From SCUB01 sp041918675 (lineage in GTDB: Bacteria > Pseudomonadota > Alphaproteobacteria > Rhizobiales > Xanthobacteraceae), in the NCBI GenBank assembly GCA_041918675.1, contig JAYRVF010000014.1, forward strand, positions 496,001 through 560,000: a stretch of 64,000 nt of DNA, read 5' to 3'. Under the pieces are notes generated by a model. It saw only the letters and a program-made list of their open reading frames with translations. It was not told the DNA's origin and searched no databases. Position numbers and translations under genes: made by a program. This document shows, piece after piece, positions 17,975 through 26,339 of this stretch (the stretch's first letter is position 1; every line of letters begins with the position of its first letter).

Positions 17975-18445
17975 TTAGCCCCGCCCGTCATAGGGCTCGC
18001 CGGACTTGTGAAAAAAACCTCCCTTGCCGTCCGCGCGGACGTAGGACAGGTCGATGTCGGGATAATGCGCGCGCTCGTTCGTCGCGCGCGCGCCGATTTC
18101 CAGAAACACGGCGTCGCTCGTCGATCGATTGACGAGATGATGCCCGACGGCGACGCCGGCCTTGAAGCCCGCCGCGTCGCCGGGGCGCAGCACGGTCGCG
18201 CCGTCGTCCTCGATCAGCACCACCTCGCCCTCGAGCACGTAGACGAATTCGTCCTCGTGATCGTGCCAGTGGCGCAGCGCCGACGCCGCGCCCGGCTTGA
18301 GCCGCGTGAGGTTGACGCCGAATTGCGTCAGGCCGACGACCGCGGCGAGCGCGGTCTTCTCGCGCCCCGCGGTCACATGCGCGAAGGGCTCGGGATAGAC
18401 GGTGCTGGTCCGCGTCGCCGCCCTGGACCGGTCGATCTTGGGCAT
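17975..18445 (-). CDS. Cupin domain protein
   Basis: A 156-residue single-domain cupin. Motif 1 reads RHWHDHEDEFVYVLEGE, with His, His and Glu as likely metal ligands, and motif 2 is GDAAGFKAGVAVGHHLVNRS. The substrate is unknown; similar stand-alone cupins are annotated only by fold. It lies between the thiolase and fadB genes with short spacings (10 bp on each side), so it is transcribed with the beta-oxidation enzymes. That placement suggests a role in acyl-CoA or hydroxy acid metabolism or in its sensing. Confidence 0.9.
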   Translation of the reverse strand: MPKIDRSRAATRTSTVYPEPFAHVTAGREKTALAAVVGLTQFGVNLTRLKPGAASALRHWHDHEDEFVYVLEGEVVLIEDDGATVLRPGDAAGFKAGVAVGHHLVNRSTSDAVFLEIGARATNERAHYPDIDLSYVRADGKGGFFHKSGEPYDGRG

Positions 18446-18455
18446 GCCGGGAGCC

Positions 18456-19664
18456 TTAGACGCGCTCGATGATCGTGGCCGTGCCCATGCCGCCGCCGAT
18501 GCACAAGGTCACCAGCGCGGTCGACTGCTTGCGCCGCTCCAATTCGTCGACCGCCATGCCGAGGATCATCGCGCCGGTGGCGCCCAGCGGATGGCCGAGC
18601 GCGATCGCGCCGCCATTGGCGTTGACGATCTTGGGATCGAGATCGAACGCCTGCAGATAGCGCAGCACCACCGAGGCGAACGCCTCGTTGACCTCGAACA
18701 GATCGATGTCCTTGAGCGACATCTTGGCGCGCGCGAGCAGCTTCTTGGTCACGTCGACCGGTCCGGTCAGCATGATCGCGGGCTCCGAGCCGATATTGAC
18801 GAAGGCCTTGATGCGCGCGCGCGGCTTGAGGCCGGCCTTCTTGCCGGCCTGCTTGCTGCCGATCAGGACGGCCGCGGCGCCGTCGACGATGCCCGACGAA
18901 TTGCCGGGATGGTGGACGTGCTTGATTTCCTCGATCTCGGGATGCGCCTGGATCGCGACCGCGTTGAAGCCGCCCATCTCGCCCATCTGCTCGAAGGAGG
19001 GCTTGAGCGAGGCGAGCGACTGCATCGTCGCGTCGGGGCGCATGTGCTCGTCGCGCGCGAGAATCGTGATGCCGTTGATGTCCTTGACCGGCACCACGGA
19101 TTTCTTGAAGCGGTTGTTGCTCCAGGCGTTGGCCGCGCGCTTCTGGCTTTCGACGGCATAGGCGTCGACGTCGTCGCGCGAGAAGCCGTATTTCGTCGCG
19201 ATCAGGTCGGCGGAGACGCCCTGCGGCATGAAATAGGCCGGCACCGCGATCGAGGGATCGACCGGCCAGGCGCCGCCCGAAGCGCCCATGCCGACGCGGC
19301 TCATCGATTCGACGCCGCCGCCGATGGTCATCTCGTGCTGGCCGGACATGACCTGCGCCGCGGCGAAGTTGACCGCGTCGAGACCGGAGGCGCAGAAGCG
19401 GTTGATCTGCACGCCGGGCACGCTATTGCCGTAGCCGGCGCGCAGCGCCGCCATGCGCGCGATGTCGCCGCCGGCCTCTCCCACCGGATCGACGCAGCCC
19501 AGGATCACGTCGTCGACCTGGCCGGCATCGAGCTCGTTGCGCGTCTTGATCGCCTCGAGCACCTGGCTCGCCAGCGACAAGGCGGTCACTTCGTGCAGCG
19601 AACCGTCTTTCTTGCCGCGGCCGCGGGGCGTGCGGACGTGATCGTAGATGAAGGCTTCGGCCAT
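18456..19664 (-). CDS. fadA: Acetyl-CoA C-acyltransferase (thiolase)
   Basis: Thiolytic cleavage of 3-ketoacyl-CoA. The 402-residue protein has the acyl-carrying Cys at about residue 91 in INRFCASGLDAVNF, the NEAFASVV motif, GGAIALGHPLGATGA with the catalytic His, and the second Cys in TLCIGGGMGTA. GGGAG precedes the ATG at 19664. It sits between the acyl-CoA dehydrogenase and the cupin gene. Biosynthetic or degradative direction cannot be told from motifs, but the operon argues for beta-oxidation. Confidence 0.95.
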   Translation of the reverse strand: MAEAFIYDHVRTPRGRGKKDGSLHEVTALSLASQVLEAIKTRNELDAGQVDDVILGCVDPVGEAGGDIARMAALRAGYGNSVPGVQINRFCASGLDAVNFAAAQVMSGQHEMTIGGGVESMSRVGMGASGGAWPVDPSIAVPAYFMPQGVSADLIATKYGFSRDDVDAYAVESQKRAANAWSNNRFKKSVVPVKDINGITILARDEHMRPDATMQSLASLKPSFEQMGEMGGFNAVAIQAHPEIEEIKHVHHPGNSSGIVDGAAAVLIGSKQAGKKAGLKPRARIKAFVNIGSEPAIMLTGPVDVTKKLLARAKMSLKDIDLFEVNEAFASVVLRYLQAFDLDPKIVNANGGAIALGHPLGATGAMILGMAVDELERRKQSTALVTLCIGGGMGTATIIERV

Positions 19665-19682
19665 CTTGTTCTCCCGCAATTC

Positions 19683-21470
19683 CTAAAATGCCTCGACCGG
19701 CAATTCCATCGTCGTCGCCGCGCCCGTCTGGATGCGCGCGAGATGGCTCACCGTCTCCGGCAGGATTCGTTCCATGAAGAAGCGTCCGGTCACCAGCTTG
19801 GCGTCAAAGCGCGCCTTGTCGCCGCCGGCCGCGATCTTGTCATGCGCGGCCTTTGCGATCCGCGCCCACATATAGGCGAACACGACCAGGCCGAACATGT
19901 GCATATAGTCGGTCGCGCCGGCGCCGGCGTTGTCGGGATTGCCCATCGCGTTCTTCATGAACCACATCGTCGCCTGCTGCAGTTGCCCCAGCGCGGCGCC
20001 GAGCGGGCCGACATAGGGCTTCATGGCGTCGTCCTGGTTCTCCTTGATGAAGGCGCCGACCTCGCCGAAAAACGCCATCGCCGCGCGGCCGCCGTCCTTG
20101 CCCAGCTTGCGGCCGACCAGATCGAGCGCCTGAATGCCGTTGGCGCCCTCGTAGATCATGGCGATGCGCGCGTCGCGCACGAATTGCTCCATGCCCCATT
20201 CGGCGATGTAGCCGTGGCCGCCGAACATCTGCTGCGCCATCACCGCGTTGGCAAAGCCCGTGTCGGTGAGCACGCCCTTGATGACCGGCGTCATCAGGCC
20301 CATGTGGTCGTCGGCGGCCTGGCGCTCCTTGGCGTCGCCGGAGCGATGGGCGATGTCGCTCTGGAGCGAGGTCCAGATGACGAGCGCGCGCGACGCCTCG
20401 TTGAAGGCGCGGATGGTCAGAAGCGTGCGCCGCACGTCGGGATGGACGATGATCGGATCGGCGGGCTTGTCGGGCGCCTTGGTGCCGGTGAGCGCGCGCC
20501 CCTGCAGGCGATCCTTGGCGTAGGCGACCGCGTTCTGATAGGCGACTTCCGAAAGCGCCAGTCCCTGGGCCCCGACGCCAAGACGCGCCTCGTTCATCAT
20601 CGTGAACATGGCGTTGATGCCGCGATTTTCCTCGCCCACCAGCCAACCGACCGCGTTGTCGTAATTCATCACGCAGGTGGAGTTGGCGTGGATGCCCATC
20701 TTGTGCTCGATCGAACCGCAGGACACGCCGTTGCGCTCGCCGAGCGAGCCGTCGGCCTTGACCGTCACCTTCGGCACGACGAACAGCGAGACGCCCTTGA
20801 TGCCTTGCGGCGCGCCCTCGATGCGCGCCAGCACCAGATGGATGATGTTGTCGGTGAGGTCCTGCTCGCCGCCGGAAATGAAGATCTTGGTGCCGGTGAT
20901 CTTGTAGCTGCCGTCGGCCTGCTTTGCCGCCTTGGTGCGCAACAGGCCGAGATCGGTGCCGCAATGCGGCTCGGTCAGGTTCATCGTGCCGGCCCATTCG
21001 CCCGCGACCATCTTCGGCACGAACTTGGCCTTGAGTTCGTCATTGGCGTGCGTCAGCAGCGCCGAGATCGCGCCCTGGGTCAGGCCCGGATACATCGCGA
21101 AGGACAGGTTCGCTGAGACGAGAAATTCGTTGACGATCGCGGTCATCGTGTAGGGAAGGCCCTGACCGCCGAATTCGGCGGGCGCCGACAGGCCGACCCA
21201 GCCGCCCTCGCTCACCTGCTTGAAAGCCTCCTTGAAGCCCTTCGGCGTCGTCACGCGGCCGTCGTCATGGCGTTTGCAGCCTTCCAGATCGCCGCTGCGA
21301 TTGAGCGGCGCGATCATCTCCTCGCAGAGCTTGGCGGCTTCCGAAAAAATCGCCTCGCGGACGTCCGCGGACGCGTCGCTGAAGCCGGGCAGATTGTCGT
21401 AGCGGTCAACATGAAAAACGTCGTCAAGCAAAAACATCACGTCATCGACGGGCGCGCGGTAGCTCGGCAT
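19683..21470 (-). CDS. Acyl-CoA dehydrogenase, long C-terminal type
   Basis: FAD-dependent first step of beta-oxidation. The 595-residue protein is of the longer family (DmdC/FadE12-like) with an extra N- and C-terminal part. It shows MNLTEPHCGTDLGLLRTKA, GTKIFISGGEQDLTDNIIH, the FAD-binding QMFGGHGYIAEWGMEQ and the catalytic Glu in AMIYEGANGIQALDL. The ATG at 21470 follows GGAGGAG; the preceding TTG is less likely. It is first in the fad operon. The promoter region is shared with the divergent PodJ-like gene. Confidence 0.95.
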   Translation of the reverse strand: MPSYRAPVDDVMFLLDDVFHVDRYDNLPGFSDASADVREAIFSEAAKLCEEMIAPLNRSGDLEGCKRHDDGRVTTPKGFKEAFKQVSEGGWVGLSAPAEFGGQGLPYTMTAIVNEFLVSANLSFAMYPGLTQGAISALLTHANDELKAKFVPKMVAGEWAGTMNLTEPHCGTDLGLLRTKAAKQADGSYKITGTKIFISGGEQDLTDNIIHLVLARIEGAPQGIKGVSLFVVPKVTVKADGSLGERNGVSCGSIEHKMGIHANSTCVMNYDNAVGWLVGEENRGINAMFTMMNEARLGVGAQGLALSEVAYQNAVAYAKDRLQGRALTGTKAPDKPADPIIVHPDVRRTLLTIRAFNEASRALVIWTSLQSDIAHRSGDAKERQAADDHMGLMTPVIKGVLTDTGFANAVMAQQMFGGHGYIAEWGMEQFVRDARIAMIYEGANGIQALDLVGRKLGKDGGRAAMAFFGEVGAFIKENQDDAMKPYVGPLGAALGQLQQATMWFMKNAMGNPDNAGAGATDYMHMFGLVVFAYMWARIAKAAHDKIAAGGDKARFDAKLVTGRFFMERILPETVSHLARIQTGAATTMELPVEAF

Positions 21471-21676
21471 CAACTCCTCCGGTCATGGAAACGGTCGGCG
21501 GTCTTTGCGGATGCGAGACAATTCCACGATCCGGCCGCAAAGTCACACGGAAAACACGATTGTGATCGGGGCTCAAGTCCGCCCCCAGAACCCCGCGAGC
21601 GGGGCCGGAGACCGGCGCGCCGACCCGGCGCAAGGTACCCCGGCGGGAGCGGGATTTCGCCCCGCGGTCCCGGAAA

Positions 21677-21732
21677 TTAACCCGTTCTTTACCGTAACGC
21701 GGAAAAGTCAATTCCGAGAACGGAACGTTACG
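21677..21732. promoter_or_regulatory. CtrA-like half-sites and inverted repeat in the fad/podJ intergenic region
   Basis: TTAA at 21677-21680 is followed after seven bases by TTTA (21688-21691), one mismatch from the CtrA consensus TTAA-N7-TTAA. A 7-bp inverted repeat cgtaacg/cgttacg lies at 21693-21699/21726-21732, a spacing suited to another dimeric regulator. The first could act on the PodJ-like gene, the second on either gene. Both are inferences from pattern only. Confidence 0.35.
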
Positions 21733-21806
21733 CCACCGTTTTCGGCATTTTGAAGACGTTCGGCGCGGCCGCCACGGGGGCTTGCCCGCCCAGCTTGAGT
21801 GAACGC

Positions 21807-24800
21807 ATGAAATCGCGCGGTCCGCGGGGCGTCAAAGGTATGCGACCCGAAGCGCTCGACAGGGCGCGCGAAGCCGCGCGTCAGTCCGGTGTATCGATCG
21901 GTCAATGGATCAATGACGCGATCCACGCGCGCGACAACGACCGCGAGCCGGGCGCCTATCGCTACCCCGATTACGCGGCCGACCCGCGCCCGCGCCGGGA
22001 ATACGTCGAGCCGCGCGAACGCATCGACCCGATCGCGGATATTCATCATCGCCTCGACATGATCAGCGGCCAGGTGGAGCGGCTCGCCGGCGCCACGGGC
22101 CGCGCGCCCGAGCGCTCGCTCGCCCATCAGCTCGACGACGCCATTTCCCGCCTCGATCACCATCTTTCGCGGATTTCGGTGGAGCGGCCGGCACAGGCGC
22201 CCGTCGCCGACCCGCGCTATCGTCCCGCCGGTAATCATGTCCGGTCGGACGCGCCGAATCCCGGTGCTCCGCGCCGCCACGACCCCGACAATCTCGGCCT
22301 CGCCATCGCCGAAATCAGCGCGCGGCAGAACGAACTGCGCGGCGCGGTTTCCTCCCCTCCCCCGGGCATGGCGCAAGCCCCGGCGCCGCGCATGGCCCCG
22401 CCACTCGGCGCCCACGAGGCCGCGCGGCCCTTCGATGTTTCCGGCATCGAACGACAGCTCCACGCCCTGACCGGCCAGATCGAGGCGCTGCGCCGTCCGG
22501 GCTTGATCGAGGAATCGATCGCCGCGTTCCGCGCCGAACTCGCCGAAATCCGCCAGTCGATGAAGGACGCCATGCCGCGTCGCGCGATCGAATCGCTCGA
22601 GAGCGAGATTCGCGCGTTGGCCCAGCGCGTCGACCAGGGCCGCCACGACGGCGTCGATCCGGCCGCGCTCGCCGGCATCGAGCACGCGCTCGCCGATATC
22701 CGCGAGGCGCTGCGTTCGCTGACGCCGGCCGAGCAACTGCGCGGGATCGACGCGACCGTTCGCGGCCTGTCCGACAAGATCGACCTGATTGTCCGTTCGG
22801 CGCAAGATCCGGGCGCCTTCCATCAGATCGAGAACGCCATCAACGCGCTGCGCGGCATGATCGGCAACGTCGCCTCGAACGAAACGATCGCGCGCCTGAG
22901 CGATCACATCCACGCCCTCGGCGAGCGCGTCGACCGCCTCACGCGCGACGACGCCGCGCAGGCGGAACTATTCTCCGCGCTCGAACAGCGGATCGCGACG
23001 CTGACCGATTCGCTGCAGTCGCGCGCGCACGCGCCGGCCGGCGACACGCGCGAATTGGAAAGCGCGGTTCACGCGCTGACCGCGCGCATCGACCGCCTGA
23101 ATATCGGCCAAGAAGGCAGCGAGACGTTCGAGGGGCTGGAGCGGCGCATCGCCGAACTGCTGCAACGGTTCGAGGGCGATAGCGCGCGCTTCGCCCAATT
23201 CGATCTGGTGACGCGCGAGCTCACCGACGCGCTGCGCCATCTCGAGCAGGAACGCGCGACCTTCGCGGCGGCCGCCGCCCCGTCGATCGCCTCCGTCAAT
23301 GGCGACTTCGTCGACGTCATCAAGCGCGAGATCAACGATCTGCGCTTCAGCCAGACCGAGACCGAGCGCCGCACGCGCGACACGCTGGAAGTCGTCAACG
23401 ACACGCTCGGCCACATGGTCGACCGCCTGGTGACGCTGGAGGACGATTTGCGCGACGCGCGCGCCGCGCCGGTCCAGCCCGCCGCGCCGCATGCGCCCGC
23501 CTTCGGCGAATCGCCCACGCATCTATCGCCCACGCATCTATCGCCGATCGCGACGCCCGCGTTTCCTCCGGCGGCGTTCTCGACCGCGCCCGACTGGCAA
23601 CAGGAAGAACACCACGCCGGCCACGGGCCCGAAGCGGAATTCGTCCGCAACGCCGCGCCGTTCCTTCCCAATCCGGTCCTTGACGAACGACGCGAGGACG
23701 CCCCCGCGCGGGCGTGGGATCCCGGCGCGCGCGCCGAAATTCCGCTCGCGCCCTCGATGCACGATCTGGGCATCCAGCCGACGAACGACATGCCCGCCGA
23801 GATGCCGCCGATCTTCGCGCCGCAATCCTCGGCGACATCCGTTCCTCCGCCTCCCGACCGAATGGTCGATGATCGGCACTTCCACGAGGCACCCGCGCGC
23901 CCCGAGGACATCGCGATCGGCGGCGCGCAAACGTCGCCGTCGCATCATATCGACCTTCCCCATGTCCCCGCCGAAATCACGCCCTCCGCCATCCCGCGCG
24001 ATGTGCCGGAGCGGGTGTTCACGCCGTCGACGCCCGCCGGCGAAACGCCGAGCCGGGCATCGGCCCCGCGCGAACGTCCCGCGATCGAGCCGATACGGCC
24101 GATCGACCCCGATCTTCCTCCCGATACGCCGATCGAGCCGGGATCGCGGTTCGCGCCGCGCACCGGTCCGCGCGCGGCCGAGCGAATCGCCGCTTCCGAG
24201 GCGGCCTTGAGCGATGTCGGCGTTCAGGCGCCAGCCGAAGCCACGACCAAGCTGAATTTCATCGTCGCCGCGCGGCGCGCCGCCCAGGCCGCGACCGCGG
24301 CCTCGGAGAAGTCGACCGAGACGAAGAAGCCGAAGGCCCTCGCCGGTTCCGCGCCGTCGCCGGAGCAGACCTCTTTCTCCGCCAAGCTGCGCACCCTGCT
24401 GGTTGCCGCGAGCGTCGTGGTGATCGTGCTCGGTGCCTACAAGGTCGTGACGTCGCTGTTCTCGACCCCGGATTTCGAGCCGCCGGCGACGTCAAATCAC
24501 TCCGAATCCGCGCCCGCCTTGGACGGGCCGCCGATCGCCATGCCCAAGCAGGGCACCGAGGGCGCGCTCACGCCGCCAGCCGAACAGCATACGACGCTTT
24601 CAACCGGCGCGAACGCACCGTCCGAACCCGCCGGCGCGCGCGAGCCCGTTGCGGCCGCCCCGCGATCGGAAATGGCTCCGGCTTCGCAACCGGCCTTGCA
24701 GGAAGGCGTCGCGCCGGCCGCCAAGCCGCGCAACAACGACATTACCGGATCGATTCTTCCCCCGAGCGCGACGCCCGCGCCGAATGCGAATTCCGCGCGC

Positions 24801-25550
24801 GAGGCGGCCCCAACCGTCCCGGCCATGCCCGTCGACGAGGCGCTCGCGGCAAAGCTCCCCGAACCGCTCGGCGGCCCCGCCCTGCGCGCGGCCGCGATGG
24901 CGGGCGACCCCGGCGCCATGTTCGAAATCGGCCAGCGCTATTTCGAGGGCAGGCTCATTTCGGGCGATGCCGAGGAAGCGGCCAAGTGGTTCGATCGCGC
25001 CGCGAAAAAGGGCGTGGTCATGGCCATGTTCCGCCTCGGCAGCTTCCACGAGAAGGGCGTCGGCGTGAAGAAGGATACCGAGGCCGCCAAGCGCTATTAT
25101 CTCGACGCGGCCGAGCGCGGCAACGCCAAGGCGATGCACAATCTCGCCGTGCTCTATGCCGACGGCGGCGCGCGGGCGCCCGATTACAAAAACGCGTCGC
25201 AATGGTTCCGCAAGGCCGCCGGCCACGGCATCTCCGACAGCCAGTACAATCTCGGCGTGCTCTACGCGCGCGGGATCGGCGTCGAGCAGAATCTGAGCGA
25301 ATCCTACAAGTGGTTCAGCCTCGCCGCCGCCCAGGGCGATTCCGAATCCGGGCTCAAGCGCGACGATGTCGCCAAGCGGCTCGACGCCCAGTCGCTGGCG
25401 GCGGCCAAGCTCGCGGCGCAGACCTTCGTCGCCGAACCGCAGCCGAGCGACGCCATCACCGTGCCCTCGCCGGCCGGCGGATGGGATCGCGTCGACGCCA
25501 GGAAAACGGCGGTCAAGAATCCGGCCCCCGGCAAGCGCGCGAAGCAATAG
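21807..25550 (+). CDS. PodJ-like polar organiser with coiled coils and Sel1 repeats
   Basis: A 1247-residue protein built like PodJ, the cell-pole scaffold of stalked and budding alphaproteobacteria. The N terminus resembles a ribbon-helix-helix (RPEALDRAREAARQSGVSIG). A long cytoplasmic region of helical repeats follows (IESLESEIRALAQRVD, LSDHIHALGERVDRL) to about residue 560, then a Pro-rich disordered part, one membrane helix near residue 865 (TLLVAASVVVIVLGAYKVV) and a periplasmic part with Sel1/TPR-like repeats (about 1030-1180; GDPGAMFEIGQRYFEG, AMHNLAVLYADGG). A peptidoglycan-binding domain as in Caulobacter PodJ is not evident. The frame can start at TTG 21750; the ATG at 21807 looks better. 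Confidence 0.85.
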   Translation: MKSRGPRGVKGMRPEALDRAREAARQSGVSIGQWINDAIHARDNDREPGAYRYPDYAADPRPRREYVEPRERIDPIADIHHRLDMISGQVERLAGATGRAPERSLAHQLDDAISRLDHHLSRISVERPAQAPVADPRYRPAGNHVRSDAPNPGAPRRHDPDNLGLAIAEISARQNELRGAVSSPPPGMAQAPAPRMAPPLGAHEAARPFDVSGIERQLHALTGQIEALRRPGLIEESIAAFRAELAEIRQSMKDAMPRRAIESLESEIRALAQRVDQGRHDGVDPAALAGIEHALADIREALRSLTPAEQLRGIDATVRGLSDKIDLIVRSAQDPGAFHQIENAINALRGMIGNVASNETIARLSDHIHALGERVDRLTRDDAAQAELFSALEQRIATLTDSLQSRAHAPAGDTRELESAVHALTARIDRLNIGQEGSETFEGLERRIAELLQRFEGDSARFAQFDLVTRELTDALRHLEQERATFAAAAAPSIASVNGDFVDVIKREINDLRFSQTETERRTRDTLEVVNDTLGHMVDRLVTLEDDLRDARAAPVQPAAPHAPAFGESPTHLSPTHLSPIATPAFPPAAFSTAPDWQQEEHHAGHGPEAEFVRNAAPFLPNPVLDERREDAPARAWDPGARAEIPLAPSMHDLGIQPTNDMPAEMPPIFAPQSSATSVPPPPDRMVDDRHFHEAPARPEDIAIGGAQTSPSHHIDLPHVPAEITPSAIPRDVPERVFTPSTPAGETPSRASAPRERPAIEPIRPIDPDLPPDTPIEPGSRFAPRTGPRAAERIAASEAALSDVGVQAPAEATTKLNFIVAARRAAQAATAASEKSTETKKPKALAGSAPSPEQTSFSAKLRTLLVAASVVVIVLGAYKVVTSLFSTPDFEPPATSNHSESAPALDGPPIAMPKQGTEGALTPPAEQHTTLSTGANAPSEPAGAREPVAAAPRSEMAPASQPALQEGVAPAAKPRNNDITGSILPPSATPAPNANSAREAAPTVPAMPVDEALAAKLPEPLGGPALRAAAMAGDPGAMFEIGQRYFEGRLISGDAEEAAKWFDRAAKKGVVMAMFRLGSFHEKGVGVKKDTEAAKRYYLDAAERGNAKAMHNLAVLYADGGARAPDYKNASQWFRKAAGHGISDSQYNLGVLYARGIGVEQNLSESYKWFSLAAAQGDSESGLKRDDVAKRLDAQSLAAAKLAAQTFVAEPQPSDAITVPSPAGGWDRVDARKTAVKNPAPGKRAKQ
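23512..23541 (+). repeat. 15-bp tandem duplication in the Pro-rich linker
   Basis: Two copies of cgcccacgcatctat encode PTHLS repeated in the disordered linker of the PodJ-like gene. The length keeps the frame, as expected in a tolerant linker. Confidence 0.7.
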
Positions 25551-25601
25551 CCGCGCCTTCGGGCTCATTCCCGTCAACTTGGACGCGGAACTCGCGCCGC
25601 G

Positions 25602-26336
25602 TCAGAAGCAGCGCGAGGCCGGAAAGGCGTGCAAGCGCTGCTCGCCGAGAAGATAGGCGGTGAAATCGCGGCCGGAAAATATCTCGGCGAACGCCTCGTC
25701 GCGAATGCCGAGACCGCCGGCGAAGGCCCCGAAAGCCGGCATCACCAGCCGCGCGCCATTGGCGGCGAAGCAGCGCCGGCTGAAGGAACGCCCGCGCACC
25801 GCGACGCGCGCCACCGGATGCAGGTGGCCGGCGATCTCGCCATCCGTCCCCGTCGGCGCGTGGCGGAACGCGACGGCGCCGATGGCGATCTCCCGCGCGC
25901 GGACCCCGGCGAGCCCGGCCGGCGGCGCCGGATCGTGATTGCCCGCGATCCAGATCCATTCGCGGCGAAGCTGCAACGCGGCGATCGCCGCGCGATCTTG
26001 CGCCCGCAGCCGCTCATGCGCGCCGTCGTCATGGAAACTGTCGCCGAGCGCGATCACCACGCGCGGATCGTGCCGCGCGATGAGCGCGGCGAGACGGGCG
26101 AGCGTCGCGGCGGTATCGAACGGCGGCAACAGGACGCCGCGCGCGGCATAGGCCGATCCTTTTTCCAGATGCAGGTCGGCGACGACGAGCAGGCGTTCCT
26201 CCGGCCAGACCAGCGCGCCGGCGGGGTCGGCGAGGAATTCGACGCCGGCGACGGCGATGGTCGCGGCGCGAGCAGCGCCGGTGGACGCCGCCGCCCCGAT
26301 CATGCCTCCCGCGCGCGACGCGCCCGCCCCCGTCAT
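25602..26336 (-). CDS. pdeM: Ligase-associated DNA-damage-response phosphoesterase PdeM
   Basis: Calcineurin-like metallophosphoesterase of the PdeM type. The 244-residue protein has all metal-binding motifs: VVADLHLEKG, ALGDSFHDDG, GNHDP and GHLHPVARV. The family is predicted to act as a nuclease or phosphoesterase with an Lhr-like helicase and a DNA ligase in end repair. Its ATG lies three bases after the helicase stop, so the two are co-translated. The N terminus is Ala/Gly-rich and the true start could be further in. The companion ligase and exonuclease genes are not in this window. Confidence 0.93.
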   Translation of the reverse strand: MTGAGASRAGGMIGAAASTGAARAATIAVAGVEFLADPAGALVWPEERLLVVADLHLEKGSAYAARGVLLPPFDTAATLARLAALIARHDPRVVIALGDSFHDDGAHERLRAQDRAAIAALQLRREWIWIAGNHDPAPPAGLAGVRAREIAIGAVAFRHAPTGTDGEIAGHLHPVARVAVRGRSFSRRCFAANGARLVMPAFGAFAGGLGIRDEAFAEIFSGRDFTAYLLGEQRLHAFPASRCF

Positions 26337-26339
26337 GTG

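Noticed and set aside
14761..18132. 1123-codon open frame on the plus strand
   Set aside because: It runs antisense to the fadB gene and over gst; composition is Arg/Gly/His-rich without domains, an effect of GC-rich codons.
18402..21116. 904-codon open frame opposite thiolase and acyl-CoA dehydrogenase
   Set aside because: Antisense shadow; Asp/His/Arg-rich with no structure.
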